Source: Candidatus Palauibacter scopulicola
Lineage (GTDB): Bacteria; Gemmatimonadota; Gemmatimonadetes; Palauibacterales; Palauibacteraceae
Direction of reading: 5' to 3'
DNA length: 53,602 bases
Assembly: GCF_947581915.1 (NCBI RefSeq)
Contig: NZ_CANPWG010000023.1
Coordinates: 1 to 53,602 of the forward strand
Positions within the stretch are counted from its first letter, which is position 1. Each line of letters opens with the position of its first letter. The translations under genes were made by a program, and so were the position numbers. The notes below the pieces were generated by a model that worked only from the letters and a program-made list of their open reading frames with translations, did no database searches and was not told where the DNA came from. Shown in pieces: positions 17,870 to 25,191 of this stretch.

Positions 17870-19084
17870 ATGAAGCGCAGAATCCAGACCGCTCTTTTCA
17901 CTCGTCGGGATTTCGTTCGTGCCGCCAGCGCGGGACCCGCCGCGGCCTGGCTCGCCGCCTGCGACCGCGCGGGAGACGCCGGGTCAGCGGCGGACGCGGC
18001 CGCGGCCATCGCCTCCGGAGAGGAGCGAGAGCAGCCACCGAGGTGGGTGAAGGATCCGTCGCCCTTCATCCAGCGCGTCACGAACCTGGAGACGCGGCTC
18101 GAGCTCATCGAAGGGTTCATCACGCCGAACGAGCTGTTCTTCGTCCGAAACCATTCGCCCACGCCGACGATCGACCCGGAGGGCTACTCGCTCCGGGTGG
18201 AGGGGGACGGCGCCGAAACGGAGCTGCGGCTCGACCTGTCCACCCTCGAGTCGCTGCCGCAGCACTCGATCACCGCGTACCTGGAGTGCGCCGGAAACTG
18301 GCGCGGGCTGTACCCGGAACTCACGGGCGTCCGCGCGAGCGGCGGCCAGTGGACGACCGGCGCGGTGGGATGCGCGGAGTGGTCGGGTCCGTCGCTCGGC
18401 ACGGTGCTCGATCTGGCCGGCGTCCGGCCGGAAACGGTCGACGTGAACCTCGTGGGGCTGGATGGCTCGGCGTTCGAACGCGCCATGCCGCTCGCCAAGG
18501 CGCGGGACCCCGACACGATCATCGCGCTGCGCATGAACGGCGAGCCGCTCCCCGCCGATCACGGATTCCCGGCGCGTTCCGTCGTCCCCGGCTGGTCCGG
18601 ATCCAGCAGCGTCAAATGGCTGGGGTCCATCCAGATCTCCACCGAGCGGGTGTGGAACCGGAACAACACGTCGTCCTACGTCCTCATCGGCGACCAGTGG
18701 CCGGAAGCGGACTACGCGCCCGCCCAGGGTCCGGTGATCACGGAACTCGTCGTGAAGAGCGCCCTGGCGCTTCCGCGGCCCGCCAGTCTGGAGCCGGGAT
18801 CCCACGTCCTGCACGGGTTCGCGCACGCGCCGGCGGGACCCGTGTCGGCCGTCGAATGGAGCCCGGACGGCGGAGCGACCTGGCTGGAGGCCGAGATCGT
18901 GGATCCGGTTCTGCCCCTGGCTTGGCAACGGTTCGAGTTCGAGTGGGACGCGACCCCGGGAGCGCACACGCTGGCCACGCGCGCCACGGACGCAGCGGGC
19001 AATACGCAGCCGGACGAGCCCCTAATGAACGACAAGGGTTACCTGCTGAATGTCCCGCTCCCGCACCCCGTGCAGGTGGGATGA
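17870..19084 (+). CDS. Twin-arginine exported sulfite-oxidase-like molybdoenzyme (copy 1)
   Basis: Protein of 404 residues. TRRDFVRAAS (11-20) is a twin-arginine export signal, followed by AAWLAAC. The oxidoreductase molybdopterin domain shows YLECAGNWR with the molybdenum-ligand Cys140, RMNGEPLPADHGFPARSVVPGW (the MoCo-binding segment) and the C-terminal Mo-co dimerisation domain (VEWSPDGGATW, FEWDATPGAHTLATRATDAAGNTQP). No haem or cytochrome domain is attached, so the electron partner is elsewhere. The start at 17870 has GAGGTG nine bases upstream. It would oxidise sulfite or a related oxo-substrate in the periplasm. The tail is close to the DUF2784 gene. Confidence 0.9.
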   Translation: MKRRIQTALFTRRDFVRAASAGPAAAWLAACDRAGDAGSAADAAAAIASGEEREQPPRWVKDPSPFIQRVTNLETRLELIEGFITPNELFFVRNHSPTPTIDPEGYSLRVEGDGAETELRLDLSTLESLPQHSITAYLECAGNWRGLYPELTGVRASGGQWTTGAVGCAEWSGPSLGTVLDLAGVRPETVDVNLVGLDGSAFERAMPLAKARDPDTIIALRMNGEPLPADHGFPARSVVPGWSGSSSVKWLGSIQISTERVWNRNNTSSYVLIGDQWPEADYAPAQGPVITELVVKSALALPRPASLEPGSHVLHGFAHAPAGPVSAVEWSPDGGATWLEAEIVDPVLPLAWQRFEFEWDATPGAHTLATRATDAAGNTQPDEPLMNDKGYLLNVPLPHPVQVG

Positions 19085-19123
19085 CCCGGCGCCGGCCGAG
19101 TTCCTGACGCCCGCCGGGTCGCC

Positions 19124-19498
19124 TTGCTGTACCGGGTGCTCGCAGATCTCGTCCTCGTCGTCCACTTCCTCTTCATCGCCTTCGTCGTCGCCGGCGGCTT
19201 TGCCGCGGTCCGCTGGCCGCGTCTGGCGTGGGCGCACATCCCGTGCTTCGCGTGGGGGGCGCTGATCGAGTTCGCCGGCTGGATCTGCCCACTCACGCCG
19301 CTGGAGAACGACCTGCGGGTCGCGAGCGGGCAGGCGGGCTACTCCGGGGGGTTCATCGAGCACTACCTCTTGCCGGTGATCTACCCCGGCGCGCTGACCC
19401 GCGAGATCCAGATCTGGCTCGGCCTGTCCGTCCTCGCGCTGAACGCGGTGGCGTACGCGTGGCTCCTGTTCAGACTACCCGCCCGAAGCGGTCGCTGA
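19124..19498 (+). CDS. DUF2784 small membrane protein
   Basis: Protein of 124 residues starting from TTG. Four hydrophobic helices are visible: VLADLVLVVHFLFIAFVVAGG, LAWAHIPCFAWGALIEFAGW, the loop WICPLTPLENDLR, then HYLLPVIYPG and IWLGLSVLALNAVAYAWLLF. The HFLFIAFVVAGG and CPLTPLEN pattern is characteristic of DUF2784, whose function is unknown. It lies 39 bases after the sulfite-oxidase-like gene on the same strand and may supply a membrane anchor or electron path, but that is inference from position only. Confidence 0.85.
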   Translation: MLYRVLADLVLVVHFLFIAFVVAGGFAAVRWPRLAWAHIPCFAWGALIEFAGWICPLTPLENDLRVASGQAGYSGGFIEHYLLPVIYPGALTREIQIWLGLSVLALNAVAYAWLLFRLPARSGR

Positions 19499-19536
19499 GC
19501 CGCCGCCCCCGCCCGCGGCCATCGCCACCGCCCAGT

Positions 19537-19575
19537 GCCGCCACCCCGCGCCGCCACCCCGCGCCGCCACCCCGC
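19537..19575. repeat. Three perfect 13-base tandem repeats
   Basis: GCCGCCACCCCGC is repeated three times without a mismatch at 19537-19549, 19550-19562 and 19563-19575, between the convergent DUF2784 and second sulfite-oxidase genes. Probably replication slippage in a non-coding spacer. Confidence 0.9.
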
Positions 19576-19600
19576 CGGCGAGCCGGGGGGGACGGGACGG

Positions 19601-20758
19601 TCAGTCGATCACGATGTCGCGGGTGAGCTGGCCGTTGCTCTCCCAGTACGTGCGCTTGTTCACGAGCATCGGGTCATCCGCCGCCGGCTGGACGTTGCCG
19701 TCCGCGTCGATCGCCCTCGAGACGATCGCGTGCCGGCCCGGCGTGGCATCCCAGTCCTTGCGCCAGAATGTCCACGTGTGCGGGTCGCCCTGGCCTTCGC
19801 CCAGCGTCGCCGGCTCCCACGGCCCCTCGTCCACGCGGACCTCGACGGCGGCGATGTCCGCCCCCCAGGCGGCCCCGTGGATCGCGTACGCGCCGCCGTC
19901 CCGCGTGACCTTCGCCGGGACGGAGTTGATGTTCACGCGCCCCACCGAGGTCTCCGTCCACACGGTCGCGCCGTCGCGCTCCTCCGCCCGCAGCGTCACG
20001 TAATCGCGGGCCATGAACTTGCCCATGAAGCGCCGGTCGCGGAGTTCGATGCGCGTCAGCCACTTCACGTTCGCGATCCCGTACCAGCCGGGGGCGATGA
20101 CGCGCAGCGGGAAGCCGTACTCGTTCGGCAGCGGCTCCCCGTTCATCTCCCACGCGAGGATGACGCCGGGGTCCATGGCGTCTTCGAGCGACATGCTGCG
20201 CGCGAAATTCTGCGTCACGGTGTTGCCCCGGATCTCCTCCTCGCCCTCGTCCGCGCCGAAGAAGACGACCTCGATCCCCGCCTCCTGAACGCCGGCCTCC
20301 GCGAGCACGTCGGCGAGTCGGGCCCCGGCCCAGCGCGCGTTGTGGACCGCTCCCATGAAGGAGGGGCGGCCCCGGTTCCCGGAGCACTCCAGCGTGAACA
20401 CGACCTCCTGGCGGGGCCGCGCTCTCAGTTCGGCGAGGCTGAACGTCCGCGGCCGGTCGACGAGCCCGCCGATCTCGAGGCTCCAGTCGCTCTCCGCGAT
20501 GACCGGCGACCCGTAGTGCCCGACGCGGAACATCTGGTCGGTCGGCGTGATCCAGGAATCCACCTCCTCCCAGTTCAGGACGTTGACCCGCTCCCTCATC
20601 CCCTCGTGCGGACGCTGAACCCACGGGATCACGGCCTCCTGATCGAATCCGGCGAGCCAGCCGCGGAAGATGTCCGCCGGCAGGACCGCAAGCCCGGCGG
20701 CCGCCGCCCCGCCCCGGATCAGCACCTGTCGTCGTGGAATCACGTTTCGCTCGCTCAT
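19601..20758 (-). CDS. Twin-arginine exported sulfite-oxidase-like molybdoenzyme (copy 2)
   Basis: Protein of 385 residues, a paralogue of the enzyme at 17870. IPRRQVLIRGGAAAAG (7-22) is the twin-arginine signal. TLECSGNRGRPSF holds the molybdenum ligand Cys125, WEMNGEPLPNEYGFPLRVIAPGWYG is the MoCo segment, and VEVRVDEGPWEPA with WDATPGRHAIVSRAIDADGNVQP is the C-terminal domain. I start at ATG 20758, which has GCGAGG upstream; an in-frame ATG at 20815 would put 19 charged residues ahead of the signal. It is convergent with copy 1. Copy 2 differs after the Cys (SGNRGRP versus AGNWRG), so the substrates may differ. Confidence 0.9.
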   Translation of the reverse strand: MSERNVIPRRQVLIRGGAAAAGLAVLPADIFRGWLAGFDQEAVIPWVQRPHEGMRERVNVLNWEEVDSWITPTDQMFRVGHYGSPVIAESDWSLEIGGLVDRPRTFSLAELRARPRQEVVFTLECSGNRGRPSFMGAVHNARWAGARLADVLAEAGVQEAGIEVVFFGADEGEEEIRGNTVTQNFARSMSLEDAMDPGVILAWEMNGEPLPNEYGFPLRVIAPGWYGIANVKWLTRIELRDRRFMGKFMARDYVTLRAEERDGATVWTETSVGRVNINSVPAKVTRDGGAYAIHGAAWGADIAAVEVRVDEGPWEPATLGEGQGDPHTWTFWRKDWDATPGRHAIVSRAIDADGNVQPAADDPMLVNKRTYWESNGQLTRDIVID

Positions 20759-20869
20759 CGTGTCAGACCTCGCTTCGGGTGGATCGCGTGTCTCGTCGTC
20801 TTCTCTCTCGTCCACGCAAGCTCGGGTCCGATCTGGCTTGGGAGCAAGGCATCGGCCGTGGGCCGCCGT

Positions 20870-22315
20870 TCAGCGGCCGGGTCTCCAGGCGGATTCCTCG
20901 GAGGCGTCGGCCGGGCCGATCCCGCCTTCGGCCATCGCGAGCAGTTCGTCGGGCGAGTGGAGGCGTCCCCGCGCGAAGACGAACCAGATGTCGCGGGCGA
21001 CCCGGACATCCTCGAGCGGATTCCCCCGCACGATCACGAGATCCGCGAACTTCCCCTCCTCGATGCTGCCGAGTTTGTCGTCCACGCCCATCGCCCGCGC
21101 GCCGTTGATCGTCGCGATGCGGAACACGTCCGCCGGCGGGACCCCGGCGCGCGCGAACGCGAGGAGTTCGCGGTGGACGGCGAAGGGCGACCAGTAGTCT
21201 CCCCAGCTCGGGTGGTCCGTGCCGAGCGTGATCAGGTCGCGTCCGCCGCCGTCATAAAACGCCTTCAAGGTCCGGAGCTTGATCGGGAACATCTTCGCGA
21301 ACGACTCGTTCACGGGACGGGGCGGCCGCGCCTCGACGATCTCCCGCAGGTACGGCGTGAGGAAGCGGTGTTCATCCGTCCAGTACTCCGTCATCTCCGG
21401 GTCGTGCGGACCCCAGTACCCGTAGATGGAGAGCGTGGGGTCGAAGTACACGCCGCGGTCGACGTAGAGGTCGATGATGTCGCGGAGCGCGTCTCCCTCG
21501 AAGTCGTCGAACTCCTGCAGCGAAGCGTAGGCCGTGCGGTCGGCCGGCATCATGTCGCCGCCCAGGAAGTGCTCGACGCGGTCGATGCCCATGCGGATCG
21601 CGTCGCGGGGGTTCACCGTGTTCCCGAACCCGGAATCGAGATGGGCGGTCACCGTGAGTCCGTGCTCGTGCGCCTGTTCGATGAGCACGGAGAGGTGGTC
21701 GGGCCGGATTCCCTTGGCCTTGAAGCCGGCCGCGCCGAGCGACGCCCAGTGGTCCACTTCCCGCCGGATCGAGTCGGGCGTCATGGCGTCGTCGTCCCAG
21801 CCCCGGCGCCACGAGCCGAAGTAGGGGCCGGAGTTGAGGAGCCGGGGACCCCGGCGTTCGCCGCGCCCGATGGCGAGCCGCAGTTCGCGCATGCGGACCG
21901 GATTCAGCTCGCCGGCCGGGAAGGTCGTCGTCACGCCGTTGGCGAGGAAGAGTTCGGGATAGGCGGCCGTCTCATCGACGCGGCCGTCGCCGAACAGGTC
22001 CACCGCGTAGTGGGCGTGGAGGTCGAAGAACCCCGGCAGGATCGTCGCTTCCCCGTCGAGGTTGACCGTAATCGTGACGCTGGCGGTATCCGCCGACTCG
22101 CCGATAGAGAGGATCCTTCCATCGCGGATCGTGATCCCGTCGTTCTCGACGAGCGTCCCGGCATGCACGTCGAACCAGCGTCCGCCTTCGATCACGTAGG
22201 TCGCGTTCTCGTCCACGAGATCGACGAAGTCCAGCACGAGTCCCTCGCACCCCGCCGCCGCCAGCAGCCCGAAGACGCAAAGGATCGAACGCCGCCGAGG
22301 TCGTTTCGCAATCAT
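20870..22315 (-). CDS. Amidohydrolase lipoprotein (imidazolonepropionase-like)
   Basis: Protein of 481 residues with lipobox LLAAAGC (Cys23). The metal-dependent TIM-barrel motif PGFFDLHAHYAVD gives His100 and His102. Further ligands lie in VTAHLDSGFG, in RVEHFLGGD and in ITLGTDHPSWGD, and the C-terminal amidohydrolase ending is SIEEGKFADLVIVRGNPLEDV. The substrate, a cyclic amide, dipeptide or N-acyl compound, is not known. The start codon is ATGA-overlapped with the stop of the HigA-ImmA antitoxin, and GGAGGAG lies within that gene's tail, so it appears translationally coupled to the toxin-antitoxin operon. Confidence 0.88.
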   Translation of the reverse strand: MIAKRPRRRSILCVFGLLAAAGCEGLVLDFVDLVDENATYVIEGGRWFDVHAGTLVENDGITIRDGRILSIGESADTASVTITVNLDGEATILPGFFDLHAHYAVDLFGDGRVDETAAYPELFLANGVTTTFPAGELNPVRMRELRLAIGRGERRGPRLLNSGPYFGSWRRGWDDDAMTPDSIRREVDHWASLGAAGFKAKGIRPDHLSVLIEQAHEHGLTVTAHLDSGFGNTVNPRDAIRMGIDRVEHFLGGDMMPADRTAYASLQEFDDFEGDALRDIIDLYVDRGVYFDPTLSIYGYWGPHDPEMTEYWTDEHRFLTPYLREIVEARPPRPVNESFAKMFPIKLRTLKAFYDGGGRDLITLGTDHPSWGDYWSPFAVHRELLAFARAGVPPADVFRIATINGARAMGVDDKLGSIEEGKFADLVIVRGNPLEDVRVARDIWFVFARGRLHSPDELLAMAEGGIGPADASEESAWRPGR

Positions 22316-23427
22316 TGCTGACGGCTCCTCCCCGTGTCCGGTTCGTGGGCCCACCTGAAGCGACGTTTCAGATCGTTGCAATGCGAATGCGGCAACAGGC
22401 CTTCATGCTGCAACCGCCCCACTACAATGCCCGGCGATACCCCGCACTCGCGGGCAAACACCCGAATCCGGGCCTTGCTGTAGGGGCGCATCCTCCGGAG
22501 TCGCTCGAACTCCGGCTTCGGAATCAGCGCATTTGCCGCCCATCGATTCGCCTCCGCTTCCTGCTCTCCCTCGTGCCGATGACCCTCGATGAAAATCAGT
22601 TTCTTTCCATGAAGCAGGATATGCGCGGCCTCATGGAAGAACGTGAACCATAAATGATCATCGGTACGATACCGAAGACTCAGCTGGATCAGCGCCTTGT
22701 CCGGCGCAATCCAGCGCGTGGCGCCACTGGCACGGCAACCCTTGAACTCCGGAACGAACGAAACGATTACGCCGGCCCGCGCACAGGCGGCCACGAGCTT
22801 GTCCTCGAAGACTGCAGGGGCTTCCCGAGTAAGGGTTCGCGCCTCGCGAAGCGCGGCCTTGAAAGCCTCCCGGTCATACGGCTGGCTGGGCACTCTCTCG
22901 GCTTCGATCAGGCCTTGTCGCAGCCAAACGGCCAGCGAGCCTTCGTCGACAGCAAAAGCCGTTGATTTCCGGAACACAACATTCTGAAGCGCAACGAGTT
23001 CTGACCACCGCTCGGGGCTGGAGACGCCCAGGAAAGCCAGCAATTCCCGCACACGCTCGGGCTTGCTCGCCTTTCGCCGAAGCAGGCCTCGACTCACCAT
23101 CTCCGCAACGGGGAACTTCGAGAGCCAGGAGACATGCCGAGCCAACCCGTCCTCCTGTGCCCGGCGTGCGAGATGCTCGCGATAGTGTTGTTCCCGAGTA
23201 TTCCAGAACGCGGCCGGTACCCCCATTACCAGTTCGAACCGCAGGGCCGTGTCGACCGTGATCGCGGCCTTTCCGTTGACAATCTCGCTGATCGTCTTTT
23301 TCGGCCGTCCCGTTCGGGTTGCCAACTCCGCCTGCGTCAAGCCTCGTTCATGCAGGATTTCCCTCAGGGTGTCGCCGGGCGGCGACACCTCATCGGGGGA
23401 GTATCGGTTCCTGACAGAATCACTCAT
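22312..23427 (-). CDS. higA: HigA-type antitoxin with ImmA/IrrE metallopeptidase domain
   Basis: Protein of 371 residues. Residues about 15-75 form an XRE/HigA helix-turn-helix (LTQAELATRTGRPKKTISEIVNGK). The C-terminal part carries HEAAH (265-269), the zinc motif of ImmA/IrrE peptidases, followed by EGEQEAEANRWAANALIP. This is the large antitoxin-regulator architecture that pairs with HigB toxins. Start ATG 23427 has GAGGA about 10 bases upstream; the frame extends to a TTG at 23445. It overlaps the toxin stop by 8 bases. The C-terminal tail HSHCNDLKRRFRWAHEPD past the ImmA domain looks poorly conserved. It probably represses its own promoter. Confidence 0.85.
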   Translation of the reverse strand: MSDSVRNRYSPDEVSPPGDTLREILHERGLTQAELATRTGRPKKTISEIVNGKAAITVDTALRFELVMGVPAAFWNTREQHYREHLARRAQEDGLARHVSWLSKFPVAEMVSRGLLRRKASKPERVRELLAFLGVSSPERWSELVALQNVVFRKSTAFAVDEGSLAVWLRQGLIEAERVPSQPYDREAFKAALREARTLTREAPAVFEDKLVAACARAGVIVSFVPEFKGCRASGATRWIAPDKALIQLSLRYRTDDHLWFTFFHEAAHILLHGKKLIFIEGHRHEGEQEAEANRWAANALIPKPEFERLRRMRPYSKARIRVFARECGVSPGIVVGRLQHEGLLPHSHCNDLKRRFRWAHEPDTGRSRQQ

Positions 23428-23755
23428 GGGTGTCCTCGATTCCAAGAATCCTTACGGTGGTGACGCTGGCCCAATCGAGCCCTCCATCCGCCTTCACCGG
23501 TACGGGCTCGTCTGCCGGCTCGAACAGGAGACGGTAGGGGTGACGCAAATCGAGGGAGAGCACTCCGGCCCACTCCCCCCTCAGTTCATGACAGCGACCG
23601 GGCAATCGCCTCATTACTTCGAGATTCTCTGCCGCTCGGAGGTCATCGAGGCGCCGCCTGACCCGTCTGGCTCCGTCGGCTCCCCAAGCCCGGGTCCCCG
23701 TTTGAATCGAATTGCACTGCTTTTCAAGCCGCTTGGTTTTGAAAACGATGTCCAA
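23420..23755 (-). CDS. higB: HigB-type RelE/ParE-fold toxin
   Basis: Basic protein of 111 residues: IVFKTKRLEKQCNS at the start, GARRVRRRLDDLRAAENLEVMRRLPGRCHELRGEWAGVLSLDLRHPYRLLFEP in the core, matching the HigB mRNA-interferase pattern (LDLRHPYRLLFEP). It would cut translated mRNA at the ribosome when not bound by antitoxin. TTG is used as start, with GAGG ten bases upstream; the ATG nearby is out of frame. The toxin comes first and the antitoxin second, the order typical of higBA. The flanking DNA is visibly less GC-rich than the rest of the window, consistent with mobile origin. Confidence 0.82.
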   Translation of the reverse strand: MDIVFKTKRLEKQCNSIQTGTRAWGADGARRVRRRLDDLRAAENLEVMRRLPGRCHELRGEWAGVLSLDLRHPYRLLFEPADEPVPVKADGGLDWASVTTVRILGIEDTHE

Positions 23756-24030
23756 TCGAAAGCCACCTCGGCATCACAAATCAACAATTTATGTTAACGA
23801 TTTACGTTATCAAAACGATAGCCTAACGTCGACGATAGGGCAACAGCATTTCGCCGGAAAACCCGATGGTCGGCGCGATTCCTCCGGTCTCCTCACCCAC
23901 GACGGACTCGATCCTGTTACTGTGAGCCGTCATCACGCGGCTGCCATCCGAACCGGATCGGAGTTCGACACTGCACGAACCGAGCGCAGCGCTCGCCAAT
24001 CCCCCGTCCGGCCGCACGGGACGCACGTCA
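23756..24030. other. AT-rich divergent promoter region of higBA and the MFS gene
   Basis: This 275-base gap contains the only clearly AT-rich patch here (about 23770-23825). AAAACGAT occurs just inside the toxin gene (23742) and again at 23812. On the minus strand, TTGATA followed after 15 bases by ATAAAT could be a sigma-70 type promoter for higBA. From about 23830 to 24030 I see no gene and no convincing promoter for the MFS gene. Confidence 0.45.
23795..23809. promoter_or_regulatory. higO: Inverted repeat, candidate HigA operator
   Basis: TAACG at 23795-23799 and CGTTA at 23805-23809 are perfect inverted arms around a five-base spacer, inside the AT-rich patch upstream of higB and overlapping the candidate promoter. 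This is the expected position for an autorepressor site; binding is inferred. Confidence 0.45.
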
Positions 24031-25191
24031 ATGCGCCCGGCGGCGGTCGTGGCGCTCATCGTCGTCTCGCACACGACGATCGACGCGTACACCGCGTTCC
24101 TGCCGCCGCTGCTGCCGCGGATCATGGACAACCTCGGCCTCTCGATCACGCTGGCCGCGACGCTGTCGACCGTGCTTTCCATCTCGACCGCGCTCCCGCA
24201 GCCGGCCTTCGGCTACCTCGCCGACCGATTCGGGAGGCGCGCCTTCCTCGCCGCGGGGCCGATCGTGGGGGGCGTGTTCATCTCGCTGCTGGGGATGGCG
24301 CCCACCTATTTCGTCCTCCTCCTCCTCCTCACGGTGGGAGGACTGGGGTCGGCCGCCTTTCACCCGCCGGGGGCTTCGCTCGTCGCGCGCGCCGGGGACG
24401 GTCGTGGAAGCGGGGTGCGCATGTCCGTCTTCTCCTTCGGGGGGGCGGCGGGCTTCGCTCTGGGGCCGATCAGCGCCGTCGCCATCGTGGGCTGGCTGGG
24501 CCTGGCCGGTCTGTGGGTCGCGATGATCCCGGGAGTCCTGCTCGGGACCGCCCTCTGGTTCGGCGCGAAGGGTCGGACCCGGGTGGGGACGGGGACCCCG
24601 CCCCCTCCCCCGCTGGAGGTGCTCCGCAAACTCAGGGGGCCGCTCGGTCTCGTGTTCGGAATCTCGGTCGTGGGGTCCTTCGCTCAGAAGGCGGTCCTCA
24701 CGTTCATCCCGATCATCGCCCACCGGGCGGGCGAGAGCGAGACGGCGGGCGCGGTGGTGCTCAGCATCTACCTGGGCGCCCAGGGCCTGGGGACGCTTGC
24801 CTCCGGCTTCCTCACCGACCGGTTCAACCGGCAGCACCTCCTGGCCGCGATCAGCGTGCTCGCCGTGCCCACCCACATCCTCGCGTTCACGCTCGCGCCG
24901 GCCAGCCCCGCCGCGATCGTGATGGCCGTGTGCGCGGGCTTCCTGAACATGGCGCTGCTGCCGCCGATCGTCGTCGTGGCGCAGGAGATCCTGCCCTCGG
25001 GGACCGCCGTGAGTTCCGGCATCGTCATGGGGCTCGCGTGGGCGGTGGGGACGCTGGCGATTCCCGTCGTGGGCGGGTTCGCGGACGCGTTCGGGCCCGT
25101 CGCCGCGACCGCATGGTCGATGCCGCTCCTGCTGCTCGGCGCGCTCTTCGCGATGCGGCCCTCGCTTCGTCCCTACTGCCGAGCCCAATGA
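24031..25191 (+). CDS. MFS transporter, fosmidomycin-resistance (Fsr) type
   Basis: Protein of 386 residues with about twelve membrane segments. The first helix, VVALIVVSHTTIDAYTAFLPPLLP, and the loop GYLADRFGRR are typical of the major facilitator superfamily. GSAAFHPPGASLVAR matches the Fsr-type pattern. It exports a small molecule, drug or metabolite, by proton antiport; the substrate is not predictable. It overlaps the next gene by ATGA (ATG 25188), so transporter and YtcJ-type amidohydrolase are probably co-translated, which links the transport substrate to the amidohydrolase product. Confidence 0.88.
   Translation: MRPAAVVALIVVSHTTIDAYTAFLPPLLPRIMDNLGLSITLAATLSTVLSISTALPQPAFGYLADRFGRRAFLAAGPIVGGVFISLLGMAPTYFVLLLLLTVGGLGSAAFHPPGASLVARAGDGRGSGVRMSVFSFGGAAGFALGPISAVAIVGWLGLAGLWVAMIPGVLLGTALWFGAKGRTRVGTGTPPPPPLEVLRKLRGPLGLVFGISVVGSFAQKAVLTFIPIIAHRAGESETAGAVVLSIYLGAQGLGTLASGFLTDRFNRQHLLAAISVLAVPTHILAFTLAPASPAAIVMAVCAGFLNMALLPPIVVVAQEILPSGTAVSSGIVMGLAWAVGTLAIPVVGGFADAFGPVAATAWSMPLLLLGALFAMRPSLRPYCRAQ

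Noticed and set aside
19537-19575. Tandem repeats considered as a CRISPR array
   Set aside because: The units are contiguous without spacers and only 13 bases long.
19535-22321. A 928-codon plus-strand frame across the second sulfite-oxidase and amidohydrolase genes
   Set aside because: Antisense shadow spanning two real genes and their gap, so not a protein.
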